Below, one piece after another: positions 1 through 8,618 of a stretch of 34,716 nucleotides of DNA. Position numbers and translations under genes: made by a program. Under the pieces are notes generated by a model. It saw nothing but the letters and a program-made list of their open reading frames with translations, was not told where the DNA came from and did not search any database. The stretch's first letter is position 1. Every line of letters begins with the position of its first letter. Source of the DNA: Deltaproteobacteria bacterium. GTDB taxonomy: Bacteria > Desulfobacterota > Deferrimicrobia > Deferrimicrobiales > Deferrimicrobiaceae. The stretch spans positions 1 through 34,716 of the forward strand of contig JANXPS010000213.1 of NCBI GenBank assembly GCA_025357175.1, in the 5' to 3' direction.

Positions 1-1911
1 GGCTTCGTCGTCGACGACGCGATCGTCGTCATCGAGAACATCAGCCGCCACATCGAGGAGGGGATGAAACCGTTCGCCGCCGCCGTCCAGGGCGCGGCCG
101 AAATCGGTTTCACCATCATCTCGCTGACCGTGTCGCTGATCGCCGTGCTGATCCCGCTCCTGTTCATGGGCGACGTGGTGGGGCGCCTGTTCCGGGAGTT
201 CGCCGTCACGCTGGGCGTCACGATCCTCATCTCCGCGGTCGTCTCGCTGACACTGACGCCGATGATGTGCGCGAAGCTGCTCAAGCACCGCCCCGTGGTC
301 GAGCGCCCGCCGGGCCTCTACGAGAAGGTCGTCGCCGGCTACGGGACGACGCTTCGTTTCGTGCTGAAGCACCAGACGACGACGCTGGTCGTCGCGTTCG
401 GCACGCTGGTCCTGACGCTTTTCCTGTACGTCGTGGTGCCGAAAGGCTTCTTCCCGGTCCAGGACACCGGCGCCATCCTGGGCGTCTCGGAAGCGCCGCA
501 GTCGATCTCGTTCCAGGCGATGGCCGAACGACAGAAGCGGCTGGCCGGGGTGATCCTCAAGGATCCCGCGGTCGAAAGCCTCTCCTCCTTCATCGGGGTG
601 GACGGCACCAACGCCTCCCTCAACAGCGGGCGCATCCTGATCAACCTCAAGCCGCTGGAAAGCCGCGACACGAACGCGGTCGGGGTGATCCGGCGTCTGC
701 AGCCCGAGCTTGCGAAACTCGAGGGGATCACGCTCTATCTCCAGCCGGTGCAGGACCTGTCGGTAGAAGACCGCGTGAGCCGGACGCAGTACCAGTACAC
801 GCTGGAAGACCCGGATGCGGACGAGCTGTCGGCCTACGCGCCGAAGCTGGTCGATAAACTCCGCACGCTCCCGCACCTTCGCGACGTCAGTTCCGACGCG
901 CAGGACAAGGGGCTGCGGGCGCTGGTGGTCATCGACCGCGGAACCGCGTCGCGGCTCGGCATCACGCCGCAGATGATCGACGACGCGCTCTACGACGCCT
1001 TCGGCCAGCGGCAGGTGTCGACCATGTTCACGCAGCTAAACCAGTACCGGGTCGTCCTCGCGGTCAGGCCCGAGTTCCAGAAAGGGCTTGCCGGCCTCGA
1101 GTCGATCCGGATACGAAGCGCGGACGGCGGGCAGGTGCCGCTGTCGGCCATCGCCCGCATCGAGGAGACGACCGGTCCCCTCGTCGTCAGCCGGCAGGGT
1201 CAATTCCCCGTGGTCACGCTCTCGTTCAACCTGGCGCCGGGCGTCTCGCTGGGCGAGGCGTCCAAGGCGATGACCGCGGCGACCGCCGAGCTGGGCATTC
1301 CTCCCAGCATCCGGGGGTCGTTCCAGGGAACCGCGGCAGCGTTTCATGACTCGCTCGCCAACGAGCCGCTCCTCATCCTGGCCGCGCTGGTGACCGTCTA
1401 CATCGTGCTCGGCGTGCTGTACGAAAGCTACATCCACCCGATGACGATCCTGTCCACCCTTCCCTCGGCCGGGGTCGGGGCGATCCTCGCGCTGCTGCTG
1501 TTCAAATCCGAGTTCAGCGTGATCGCGCTGATCGGGATCATCCTGCTGATCGGCATCGTGAAGAAGAACGCGATCATGATGATCGACTTCGCGCTGGTCG
1601 CCGAGCGCAAGGAGGGAAAGGGACCGGAGGAGGCGATCTACCAGGCGTGCCTGCTGCGCTTCCGGCCGATCATGATGACGACGATGGCGGCGCTCCTGGG
1701 GGCGCTGCCGCTGGCGATGGGGACGGGCGTGGGCTCCGAGCTTCGGCGCCCGCTCGGCATCTCGATCGTGGGCGGCCTGGTCCTGAGCCAGTTCCTGACG
1801 CTGTACACGACGCCGGTCATCTACCTCGCGTTCGACCGCCTGGCGCGGCGGGTTACGGGGCGGAGCGCCGCCGGGGAATCCGAGCCGGAGGCGCTTCCGG
1901 AGGCGCCATGA
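1..1911 (+). CDS. mdtB: RND efflux permease, MdtB-like (5' truncated by window)
   Basis: Inner-membrane, proton-driven drug/solute pump of the HAE1 branch of the RND family. The frame is open from base 1 and begins inside transmembrane helix 4 with GFVVDDAIVVIEN, whose Asp pair (bases 13-18) is the proton-relay site, so about the first 400 residues lie outside the window. The 636 visible residues hold TM4-6, the second periplasmic porter/docking half and TM7-12, with the conserved late segment IGIVKKNAIMMIDFAL. It is strongly similar to the next gene, especially in the last 200 residues. Its stop overlaps that gene's start as ATGA, indicating translational coupling. In MdtABC the two permeases form a mixed trimer, and the paired arrangement here suggests the same. 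A membrane-fusion protein gene is expected upstream. The family call is firm; the MdtB label and the substrate are inferred. Confidence 0.93.
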   Translation, partial: GFVVDDAIVVIENISRHIEEGMKPFAAAVQGAAEIGFTIISLTVSLIAVLIPLLFMGDVVGRLFREFAVTLGVTILISAVVSLTLTPMMCAKLLKHRPVVERPPGLYEKVVAGYGTTLRFVLKHQTTTLVVAFGTLVLTLFLYVVVPKGFFPVQDTGAILGVSEAPQSISFQAMAERQKRLAGVILKDPAVESLSSFIGVDGTNASLNSGRILINLKPLESRDTNAVGVIRRLQPELAKLEGITLYLQPVQDLSVEDRVSRTQYQYTLEDPDADELSAYAPKLVDKLRTLPHLRDVSSDAQDKGLRALVVIDRGTASRLGITPQMIDDALYDAFGQRQVSTMFTQLNQYRVVLAVRPEFQKGLAGLESIRIRSADGGQVPLSAIARIEETTGPLVVSRQGQFPVVTLSFNLAPGVSLGEASKAMTAATAELGIPPSIRGSFQGTAAAFHDSLANEPLLILAALVTVYIVLGVLYESYIHPMTILSTLPSAGVGAILALLLFKSEFSVIALIGIILLIGIVKKNAIMMIDFALVAERKEGKGPEEAIYQACLLRFRPIMMTTMAALLGALPLAMGTGVGSELRRPLGISIVGGLVLSQFLTLYTTPVIYLAFDRLARRVTGRSAAGESEPEALPEAP

Positions 1912-4900
1912 ACCTTTCTTCCGTCTTCATCAAAAGGCCCGTCGGCACCGCGCTGCTGACGGTCGGCCTGGCGCTGTCGGGCGCGATCGCCTTCAAGCTG
2001 CTGCCGGTCTCGGCGCTGCCTCCGGTGGATTTTCCGACGATCTCGGTGTCGGCAAACCTGCCGGGGGCGGATCCCGAGACGATGGCGACGTCGGTGGCCG
2101 CACCGCTGGAACGCCAGTTCGCCCGGATCGCGGGCGTGACGGAGATGACCTCGACCAGCTACCGGGGATCGACGAGCATCACCATGCAGTTCGATCTCGA
2201 CCGGAACATCAACGGCGCCGCCCGCGACGTCCAGGCGGCGATCAACGCGGCCCGCGGATACCTGCCGGCCAACCTCCCGAGCAATCCCAACTACCGGAAA
2301 GTCAATCCGGCCGACGCGCCGATCCTGATCCTGTCTCTCACCTCGCCCACGGTTTCCACGTCGAAGATGTACGATGCCGCTTCCACCATCCTCGCCCAGA
2401 AGCTCTCCCAGATAGACGGGATCGGGCAGGTGATCGTCGGCGGCTCCTCCCTGCCGGCCGTTCGCGTGGACCTCAACCCGCCGGCGCTCGACCATTACGG
2501 CATCGGGTCGAGCGTCGTAAGGACCATGCTGGCGGCTACCAACGCGAACCGGCCCAAAGGGCGCATCGCGGAAGGCGACCGCAGCTGGGAGGTCGTGGCG
2601 AACGACCAGATACGCACCGCGAAGGATTATCTGCCGCTGATCGTCACGTACCGGAACGGGGCGGCCGTCCACCTCTCCGACGTGGCCAAGGTTGAAGACT
2701 CGGTGGAGGATCTGCGTTCCGCGGGTCTTGCGAACGGGAAGCCGGCCGTCCTGGTGATCCTGTTCCGCGCGCCGGGGGCCAACATCATCGAGACCGTCGA
2801 CCGGGTCCGCGAGGAACTGCCGCAACTCGAGGCGTCGCTTCCGGGAACGGTGAAACTGGCGGTGGTCGTGGACCGGACGCCGACGATCCGCGGCTCGCTG
2901 CGGGACGTCGAACGGTCGCTCCTCATTTCGTTCGGGCTCGTCATCCTGGTGGTGTTCCTGTTCCTCCGCAACCTGCGGGCGACGGTGATTCCCGCCGTGG
3001 CGGTGGCCGTCTCGCTCATCGGCACGTTCGGGCTGATGTACCTTTGCCACTACAACCTCGACAACCTGTCGCTCATGGCGCTCACGATCGCCACCGGGTT
3101 CGTCGTCGACGACGCCATCGTGGTGCTCGAGAACGTCACCCGACACCTCGAAATGGGGATGCCTCCGCGCCAGGCGGCCATGGAGGGGGCGAAGCAGGTC
3201 TCCTTCACCGTCCTCTCGATGAGTCTCTCGCTCGTCGCGGTGTTCACGCCGATCCTGTTGATGGGCGGGATGGTCGGACGGCTCTTCCGCGAGTTCGCCG
3301 TGACGCTCTCCATGGCGATCGTCGTATCGCTCGCCGTGTCGCTCTCCACGACCCCGATGATGTGCGCCACGATCCTTAAAGGCGCCGGAAAGGAGGGGCA
3401 CGGGCGTTTCTACCGGGTGAGCGAACGGATGTTCGACCGGATGCGGAACGGTTACGACGGAAGCCTTACGTGGGCGCTCCGGCATCCCCGATTCATCATG
3501 CTGATCCTGGCGGCGACGGTCGCGACCAACGTCTACCTGTTCAAGATGATGCCGATGGGCTTTTTCCCCCAGCAGGACACCGGCCGGCTGACGGGCACGA
3601 TACTCGGGGCGCAGGACGTCTCCTTTCAGGCGATGAAGGAAAAGCTGGGGACCGTGGTCGGGATCATCGGCAAGGACAACGCCGTGGATAGCGTGGTCGG
3701 CTTCACCGGCGGAGGCAACGCCGCGAATACGGCGCGGATGTTCGTCTCCCTCAAGGACTTCGAGAAACGCGGGGCCACCGCGGACGAGGTGATCGCCCGC
3801 CTGCGGAAGAAGCTCTCCCGCATTCCGGGTGCCCAGCCGCTGCTTCAGGCGGTCCAGGACCTTCGCATCGGTGGAAGGTTGGGCGGCGCGCAGTACCAGT
3901 ACACGCTCCAGGACGACGATCTCGACGAACTCTCCGCCTGGGCGCCCCGGGTCGAGGCGGCGCTCCGGAAGCTCCCCGAGGTGGCCGACGTAAGCAGCGA
4001 CCTCCAGGTCAAGGGGCTCGAGGCCACGCTGTCCATCGACCGGGAAACGGCTTCCCGGCTGGGCATCAACCCGCAGCAGGTCGACGCGGCGCTCTACGAC
4101 GCCTTCGGACAGCGGCAGGTCTCGATCAACTACACGCTGCTCAACCAGTACCACGTGGTGATGGAGGCCGAGCCGCGCTTCTGGCAGCGGGCCGACACGC
4201 TGCGCGATTTCCGGATGCAGGGCGGCGCGGGCGGCGCGGTTCCTTTCTCGGCGTTCACGCGATTCAAGCGGACCGCCACGTCGCTTTCGGTGAATCACCA
4301 GGGGCAGTTTCCGTCGGTGACGATCTCGTTCAACCTGGCGCTGGGAACCGCGCTCGGCGATGCCGTCACGGCGATCGAGGCGGAGACCCGGAAGATGGGG
4401 ATGCCGTCGGGCGTCCACGGAAACTTCTCTGGCACCGCGCAGGCGTTCCAGGCGTCACTGGCGAACGAGCCCTACCTGATCCTTTCGGCGCTGCTCGCGG
4501 TCTACATAGTGCTCGGGGTGCTCTACGAGAGTTTCGTCCATCCCGTGACGATCCTGTCGACGCTCCCGTCGGCCGGCGTCGGAGCGATGCTCGCGCTGCT
4601 GATCACCCGGACGGAATTCACCGTCATCGCGCTGATCGGCATCATCCTGCTGATCGGGATCGTGAAGAAGAACGCGATCATGATGATCGACTTCGCCCTG
4701 GAAACGGAGCGCAAGGACGGAAAAGGGCCTCGCGAGGCGATCCACGAGGCGTGCCTGCTTCGTTTCCGGCCGATCATGATGACGACGATGGCGGCGCTGT
4801 TCGGCGCGGTGCCGCTGGCGCTGGGGACGGGAGTCGGCTCCGAACTCCGCCGGCCGCTGGGCATCTCCATCGTGGGAGGGCTGTTGATCAGCCAGTTGCT

Positions 4901-5027
4901 GACGCTGTACACGACGCCGGTCATCTATCTCTATCTCGACCGCTTCCGGATATGGGCGTCGGGTGCACGGCAGGCGTTCGGGGCCCGGGTACGGCGCAGG
5001 ATGTCGCCACAGGTGGAGGCACGATGA
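1908..5027 (+). CDS. mdtC: RND efflux permease, MdtC-like
   Basis: Full-length (1039 aa) HAE1-type RND pump. The start at 1908 is fixed by the ATGA overlap with the preceding permease and by the typical opening MNLSSVFIKRPVGTALL, in which TM1 follows an amphipathic helix. Periplasmic porter domains follow TM1 and TM7. TM4 carries GFVVDDAIVVLEN with the proton-relay pair D401/D402. The C-terminal helices include IGIVKKNAIMMIDFAL. The length is normal for the family. It is a paralogue of the upstream permease and probably assembles with it and with the outer-membrane factor encoded next. An upstream ATG-equivalent in the same frame at 1647 would lie inside the first permease and lacks family similarity, so it was not used. 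The substrate cannot be deduced from sequence. Confidence 0.95.
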   Translation: MNLSSVFIKRPVGTALLTVGLALSGAIAFKLLPVSALPPVDFPTISVSANLPGADPETMATSVAAPLERQFARIAGVTEMTSTSYRGSTSITMQFDLDRNINGAARDVQAAINAARGYLPANLPSNPNYRKVNPADAPILILSLTSPTVSTSKMYDAASTILAQKLSQIDGIGQVIVGGSSLPAVRVDLNPPALDHYGIGSSVVRTMLAATNANRPKGRIAEGDRSWEVVANDQIRTAKDYLPLIVTYRNGAAVHLSDVAKVEDSVEDLRSAGLANGKPAVLVILFRAPGANIIETVDRVREELPQLEASLPGTVKLAVVVDRTPTIRGSLRDVERSLLISFGLVILVVFLFLRNLRATVIPAVAVAVSLIGTFGLMYLCHYNLDNLSLMALTIATGFVVDDAIVVLENVTRHLEMGMPPRQAAMEGAKQVSFTVLSMSLSLVAVFTPILLMGGMVGRLFREFAVTLSMAIVVSLAVSLSTTPMMCATILKGAGKEGHGRFYRVSERMFDRMRNGYDGSLTWALRHPRFIMLILAATVATNVYLFKMMPMGFFPQQDTGRLTGTILGAQDVSFQAMKEKLGTVVGIIGKDNAVDSVVGFTGGGNAANTARMFVSLKDFEKRGATADEVIARLRKKLSRIPGAQPLLQAVQDLRIGGRLGGAQYQYTLQDDDLDELSAWAPRVEAALRKLPEVADVSSDLQVKGLEATLSIDRETASRLGINPQQVDAALYDAFGQRQVSINYTLLNQYHVVMEAEPRFWQRADTLRDFRMQGGAGGAVPFSAFTRFKRTATSLSVNHQGQFPSVTISFNLALGTALGDAVTAIEAETRKMGMPSGVHGNFSGTAQAFQASLANEPYLILSALLAVYIVLGVLYESFVHPVTILSTLPSAGVGAMLALLITRTEFTVIALIGIILLIGIVKKNAIMMIDFALETERKDGKGPREAIHEACLLRFRPIMMTTMAALFGAVPLALGTGVGSELRRPLGISIVGGLLISQLLTLYTTPVIYLYLDRFRIWASGARQAFGARVRRRMSPQVEAR

Positions 5028-5079
5028 TCCGCCGGGTTGTCCGGGACGGCCGCGGATGCGAAAAATGGGAGGTTGTTCG

Positions 5080-6540
5080 ATGGCGATGAATGGATTCACA
5101 GGCCGGGACGGGGGGATATTCCGCCGCCTGATGTTACTGCCGACGGCGGTCGCGGTGGCGCTGATCACGGGTTGTGCGCCGGTGGGACCCAATTACGTGA
5201 AGCCGTCCGCCCCGACGCCGTCCGCCTTCATGGCGGCCGACGCCTGGAAGCAATCGGAGAGATGGAAGGTTGCCTCCCCCGCCGACAACATCCTTCGCGG
5301 GGCCTGGTGGGAGATCTTCGGCATCCCCGAACTTTCCAGGCTCGAGGAGCAGGTCGCCGCCGCGAACCAGAGCGTGGCCGCCGCCGAGGCGAACTACCGG
5401 CAGGCGCGGGCGCTGGTGCAGGCGTCCCGTGCGGGTCTTTATCCCGCGGTGTCGGGAGGCGCTTCCGCGACCCGTTCCCGCCGGTCGAGCGAGATGGGCG
5501 GAAAAGGGGCGAGCAACGATTTCCTGCTGCCGGCCGACTTTTCGTGGGAGGCGGATGTGTGGGGACGCGTGCGCCGCACCGTCGAGGCGAGCCGTGCGGG
5601 CGAGCAGGCGAGTGCCGCCGATCTCGCGGCCACGACGCTGAGCGCCCAGGCGGAACTTGCCGCCGCCTACCTGCAGCTGCGCGTTCTCGATTCCCAGAAG
5701 GCGCTTCTCGACGAGACGATCGCCGCATACCGCAAGTCGCTCGATTTGACGAACAACCGGTACGCGGGCGGTGTGGCCTCGAAGGCGGACGTCCTCCAGG
5801 CGGAGGCGCTGCTCAAGGCCACCCAGGCCCAGGCGATCGACATCGGCGTGGCGCGGTCGCAGAACGAGCACGCGATCGCGCTGCTCATCGGCAAGCCCCC
5901 GTCCGCCTTTTCGCTCCCCGTCGCCTCGCTGACTGCGGCTCCGCCGCTCATCCCGGCGGGGGTTCCCTCGCAGCTTCTCGAGCGTCGGCCCGACATCGCT
6001 GCGGCCGAACGGAACGCGGCTGCGGCGAACGCCCGGATCGGCATGGCCGAGGCGGCGTTCTATCCGAAAGTCACGCTGAGCGCGTCGGCCGGCCTGGAAG
6101 CCGCGAGTCTGGCGAACTGGCTGACCTGGCCCGCCCGCTTCTGGTCGGTCGGGCCGGCGATATCCGGGCTGTTCTACGACGGCGGCCTCCGGAAGGCACA
6201 GACCGAGGGGGCCCGTGCCGCATACGACGCCGAAGTCGCCGCTTATCGGCAGACCGTGCTGACCGGCTTCCAGCAGGTCGAGGACGGCCTCGCGACGCTG
6301 CGCATCCTGGAGGGCGAGGCGCAGATCCAGGCCGAAGCGGTCAGGGCGGCGGAAGACACGGTCGCCGTGGTCACCAACCAGTACAAGGCGGGCACCGTCA
6401 GCTATCTAAACGTCATCGTCGTCCAGACCATCGCGCTGTCCGACAAACGCAACGCCCTCGACATCCTCGCGCGCCGGATGACGGCGAGCGTGCAGCTCGT
6501 CAAGGCGCTGGGCGGCGGCTGGAAAACCGCCGCTCCGTAA
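5080..6540 (+). CDS. Outer-membrane efflux channel lipoprotein (NodT/OprM family)
   Basis: TolC-type outer-membrane factor that joins an RND pump to the outside. The predicted protein is 486 aa. It has a lipoprotein signal: a basic n-region, a hydrophobic stretch and a lipobox ending ITGC at Cys32, followed by PVGPNY, which is typical of NodT-family channels. Two repeated halves rich in long Ala/Glu/Gln helices follow, with the family phrases RRPDIAAAERN and VSYLNVIVVQ. I chose the ATG at 5080 because GGGAGG at 5067-5072 sits 7 bases upstream. The frame is open back to 4963, inside the pump gene, but that part has no signal character. It starts 53 bases after the MdtC-like gene, so it belongs to the same operon and is the likely exit duct for both pumps. 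Confidence 0.93.
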   Translation: MAMNGFTGRDGGIFRRLMLLPTAVAVALITGCAPVGPNYVKPSAPTPSAFMAADAWKQSERWKVASPADNILRGAWWEIFGIPELSRLEEQVAAANQSVAAAEANYRQARALVQASRAGLYPAVSGGASATRSRRSSEMGGKGASNDFLLPADFSWEADVWGRVRRTVEASRAGEQASAADLAATTLSAQAELAAAYLQLRVLDSQKALLDETIAAYRKSLDLTNNRYAGGVASKADVLQAEALLKATQAQAIDIGVARSQNEHAIALLIGKPPSAFSLPVASLTAAPPLIPAGVPSQLLERRPDIAAAERNAAAANARIGMAEAAFYPKVTLSASAGLEAASLANWLTWPARFWSVGPAISGLFYDGGLRKAQTEGARAAYDAEVAAYRQTVLTGFQQVEDGLATLRILEGEAQIQAEAVRAAEDTVAVVTNQYKAGTVSYLNVIVVQTIALSDKRNALDILARRMTASVQLVKALGGGWKTAAP

Positions 6541-6595
6541 CCTTTCCACCCTCCTTGCCGCCATACGAGGCAACAGCAAAAAAGGGGGAGCAACC

Positions 6596-7132
6596 ATGGA
6601 AACGTTTAAAAAGACAGTCATGGTATTGGCCGTCCTTGCCGCAATCGCCGGGGGGGCAGTCGGAGCGGGAGCTGCTTTTGCCGACTACGGCCATGGGCGC
6701 GGCGAGTGCGAGAAGCGCCATGAGTCGCGCAACAACCGGTATGCCCAGTGGCGGCACAACAGGACGAGGGAGTGGCGCCACATAGCCAAGGCGCTCGGCC
6801 TGACGCACGAGCAGCGCACGCAGATCAAGGACATCTTCGAGAAGAACCGTGAAGAGGCGGCGCCGGTCCGGAAACAGCTGTTCGCCGAACGCGCGACGCT
6901 CCGGAAGCTGGTGCAGGCCGATACGCCGGACGAGGCCGCCATTCGCGCGCAGGTCCAGAAACTCGCTTCAGCCCAAGGCGACCTCGCCGTGGGGCGGGCC
7001 AGGGTTTTCGCCCGGGTGAAGGCGGTCCTGACTCCGGAACAGCAGAAGAAGTTCAAAGAGATGCGGGAGAAGCGGGATCTGAAGCGGGAACGGATGGCGG
7101 AGAAAGGCACGCCTCTACCCGGGGATAAATGA
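6596..7132 (+). CDS. Spy/CpxP-like periplasmic protein (LTxxQ motif)
   Basis: A 178-aa secreted protein. The signal peptide is METFKKTVMVLAVLAAIAGG plus an AFA-D cleavage site near residue 29. The mature part is a helical hairpin with two LTxxQ-type motifs, LTHEQ (about residue 69) and LTPEQ, the signature of the Spy/CpxP family of periplasmic chaperones and metal sensors. The N-terminus of the mature chain is rich in possible metal ligands (H33, C38, H42, H54, H62, H71). The C-terminus is very basic. A GGGGGAG ribosome site precedes the start. It lies 55 bases behind the efflux channel and 13 bases before the ECF sigma factor gene, so it is probably part of the same stress-response unit. A chaperone role or a metal-buffering role are both possible. 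Confidence 0.85.
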   Translation: METFKKTVMVLAVLAAIAGGAVGAGAAFADYGHGRGECEKRHESRNNRYAQWRHNRTREWRHIAKALGLTHEQRTQIKDIFEKNREEAAPVRKQLFAERATLRKLVQADTPDEAAIRAQVQKLASAQGDLAVGRARVFARVKAVLTPEQQKKFKEMREKRDLKRERMAEKGTPLPGDK

Positions 7133-7145
7133 CGAAAGGTGGGCG

Positions 7146-7712
7146 ATGAAGGAAGTCATGCCGGCGCCGCAGACCGAGAAGGAGTTCGTTCGGGCGGCGC
7201 TCAACGGAGATGACGAGGCGTTTGCCGAACTGGTGCGAAGCCACAAGGCGGCGGTTCTGCGGACCGCCGCCCGCTTCGCGCGCAACGACGCGGAACTTGA
7301 CGACCTCGGCCAGGAGACGTTCATGAGGGTCTACCAGTCTCTCGGGAGCTATCGGGGCGAGGCCCCTTTCGGCCACTGGATTTCCCGCATCACGATCCGC
7401 GCCTGCTACGACTTTCTCCGCGAGCGTCGCCGGCACGAGAAGGACGTCTCCCTCGATGCGCTGGAGTATTCGGTCGCGGACCCGGCCTCGGGGGCGGCTT
7501 TTTCCTCCGGGCAGGCCCGGCTGATCCTCGAGCGGGGGATGTCGAAGCTCAAACCGTCGGAACGGCTGATCATCACCCTGTTCGAACTGGAGGACCGGTC
7601 GGTCCGGGAAGTCGCCGCGCTGACCGGATGGAGCGAGACGCTCGTCAAGGTTCGGGCTTTTCGGGCGCGCAAGGCGTTGAAACGGAGCATCGGAGGAGAA
7701 GATGATAAATAG
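7146..7712 (+). CDS. ECF-type RNA polymerase sigma factor
   Basis: A 188-aa group 4 (extracytoplasmic function) sigma-70 factor with only regions 2 and 4. Region 2 (about residues 20-95) contains DLGQETFMRVYQSLGSYRG and the WISRITIRACYDFLRERRR helix that melts and reads the -10 element. Region 4 (about residues 130-185) has an ALTGWSETLVKVRAFRARKAL helix-turn-helix for the -35 element. There is no extra anti-sigma or SnoaL-like domain. The start has AAAGGTGGG upstream at good spacing. The gene overlaps the next, membrane-protein gene by 11 bases, the usual layout for a sigma/anti-sigma pair. The size is close to that of CnrH (about 190 aa). Target promoters are unknown; by analogy they would include this operon. 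Confidence 0.93.
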   Translation: MKEVMPAPQTEKEFVRAALNGDDEAFAELVRSHKAAVLRTAARFARNDAELDDLGQETFMRVYQSLGSYRGEAPFGHWISRITIRACYDFLRERRRHEKDVSLDALEYSVADPASGAAFSSGQARLILERGMSKLKPSERLIITLFELEDRSVREVAALTGWSETLVKVRAFRARKALKRSIGGEDDK

Positions 7713-8019
7713 GCAGAAAGACGAACGGGACGACCGGCTGGAGCGGCTCTTCGCCGCGGCGCGGGAAACGCCGCCCGACGTTTCCGCCGTGGAACGCAAC
7801 TTCGAGACGCGGCTCGCGGCCCGGATCCGGGAATCGCGCGAACGGAAGGAGCCCTGGTACGGATGGGCCTGGCGGCTGGCGCCCGTATTCGTCGTGCTGA
7901 CACTTCTGCTCGGCGCTTGGACGCTTGTCCTCGACCCGGTTCACCCGGCCGATCCGGGGACGGCGCTCGTATCGGTGGCCGAACAGGTCGCGCTTGTCGA
8001 CGACCTGACGGGAGGGTGA
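7702..8019 (+). CDS. Putative membrane anti-sigma factor
   Basis: A 105-aa protein with a charged cytoplasmic N-terminal half (about residues 1-45, rich in Arg/Glu), one transmembrane helix (LAPVFVVLTLLLGAWTLVL, about residues 53-71) and a short periplasmic tail of about 30 residues. It has no zinc-binding HxxxCxxC motif, so it is not a classical zinc anti-sigma factor. It starts inside the end of the sigma gene (11-base overlap, GGAGGAG ribosome site at 7692-7698), and the next gene follows after 4 bases. Its place, size and topology match CnrY-type anti-sigma factors (about 95 aa, one TM). I recognise no direct sequence signature, so the function rests on context. Confidence 0.6.
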   Translation: MINRQKDERDDRLERLFAAARETPPDVSAVERNFETRLAARIRESRERKEPWYGWAWRLAPVFVVLTLLLGAWTLVLDPVHPADPGTALVSVAEQVALVDDLTGG

Positions 8020-8023
8020 AGCC

Positions 8024-8407
8024 ATGAAACGCTGGAAAGCGATTCTCGGGGTCCTGCTGGTGTTCCTCCTGGGAGCGGCGGCCGGCGCCATCGTAATGCA
8101 CAGGGTCGACCGGGTCCGCACCGAGGCGATGTGGTCGGGAAAAGGGTCGGCGACCGTCGACATGATCGTGTCGAGGTTCACCCGCTCCCTCGACCTGGAT
8201 GCCGCGCAGCAGCAGCGCGTGCGGGCGATCGTGACCGAAACGCACCGGGAAGTCGTCGAGCTCCGGAAACCGGCCCAGCGGGAGGTCGAGGCGGCCATCG
8301 AGCGATCGCGCGCACGCGTCCGGGAAATCCTGCACCCCGACCAGCAGGCGAAGTTCGACCGGCTTCAGGCCGAGCGCCGCGAACGGCACGAACGGCATCG
8401 GGATTGA
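8024..8407 (+). CDS. Membrane-anchored Spy/CpxP-like sensor (CnrX-like, metal-resistance family)
   Basis: A 127-aa protein with an uncleaved-looking N-terminal anchor (KRWKAILGVLLVFLLGAAAG) and a periplasmic all-helical domain. Two degenerate LTxxQ-type turns are visible: LDLDAAQQQRV and LHPDQQAKF. The tail is highly charged and ends HERHRD. This architecture matches periplasmic heavy-metal sensor proteins such as CnrX, which share the CpxP/Spy fold. It is the last gene of the run; GGAGGG lies 8 bases upstream inside the end of the previous gene, and a strong terminator follows. It is the likely signal-input partner of the putative anti-sigma factor. His26, His74-region residues and the C-terminal His pair are candidate ligands, but no metal site is proven. 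Confidence 0.65.
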   Translation: MKRWKAILGVLLVFLLGAAAGAIVMHRVDRVRTEAMWSGKGSATVDMIVSRFTRSLDLDAAQQQRVRAIVTETHREVVELRKPAQREVEAAIERSRARVREILHPDQQAKFDRLQAERRERHERHRD

Positions 8408-8521
8408 TTTTCCCTCCCCCGACACGCCGGAAGAACGCCGGAAGAACCGTCGCATCGCTGCGAATTTCGACCCGGTCACGAGCATCAAACCGTAACGAGT
8501 CCTGATTCCGGGAACAGGCAA

Positions 8522-8560
8522 CCGCGGGGGGCTCAAGCTCCCGGCGGGTTGTTTTATTTC
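8522..8560 (+). terminator. Rho-independent terminator of the efflux/sigma operon
   Basis: Inverted repeat with outer stem CCGC (8522-8525) / GCGG (8544-8547), one G-G mismatch, inner stem GGGGGC (8527-8532) / GCTCCC (8537-8542, one G-U pair) and loop TCAA. It is followed by a T-rich run GTTGTTTTATTT. It lies 115 bases after the last gene of the operon. Confidence 0.8.
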
Positions 8561-8594
8561 AGGCTACAAAATAGTGTATATCTTCCCCGTTTGA

Positions 8595-8600
8595 TATAAT
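8595..8600 (+). promoter_or_regulatory. Candidate -10 element for hybrid kinase gene
   Basis: A perfect TATAAT in an AT-rich stretch just after the terminator. No good -35 hexamer is seen 16-18 bases upstream. Transcription would start near 8607, leaving a leader of only about 12-15 bases before the kinase start. Confidence 0.4.
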
Positions 8601-8618
8601 GCCGGGCATGGGCGCCCG

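Noticed and set aside
1821..4418. 865-aa minus-strand open frame opposite the MdtC-like pump
   Set aside because: Composition (His/Arg/Asp-rich, no domains) is that of an antisense shadow of an RND gene.
5024..5089. 21-codon ORF starting on the MdtC-like stop codon and ending inside the channel gene
   Set aside because: No ribosome site of its own that is better than the channel gene's GGGAGG, and no recognisable peptide.
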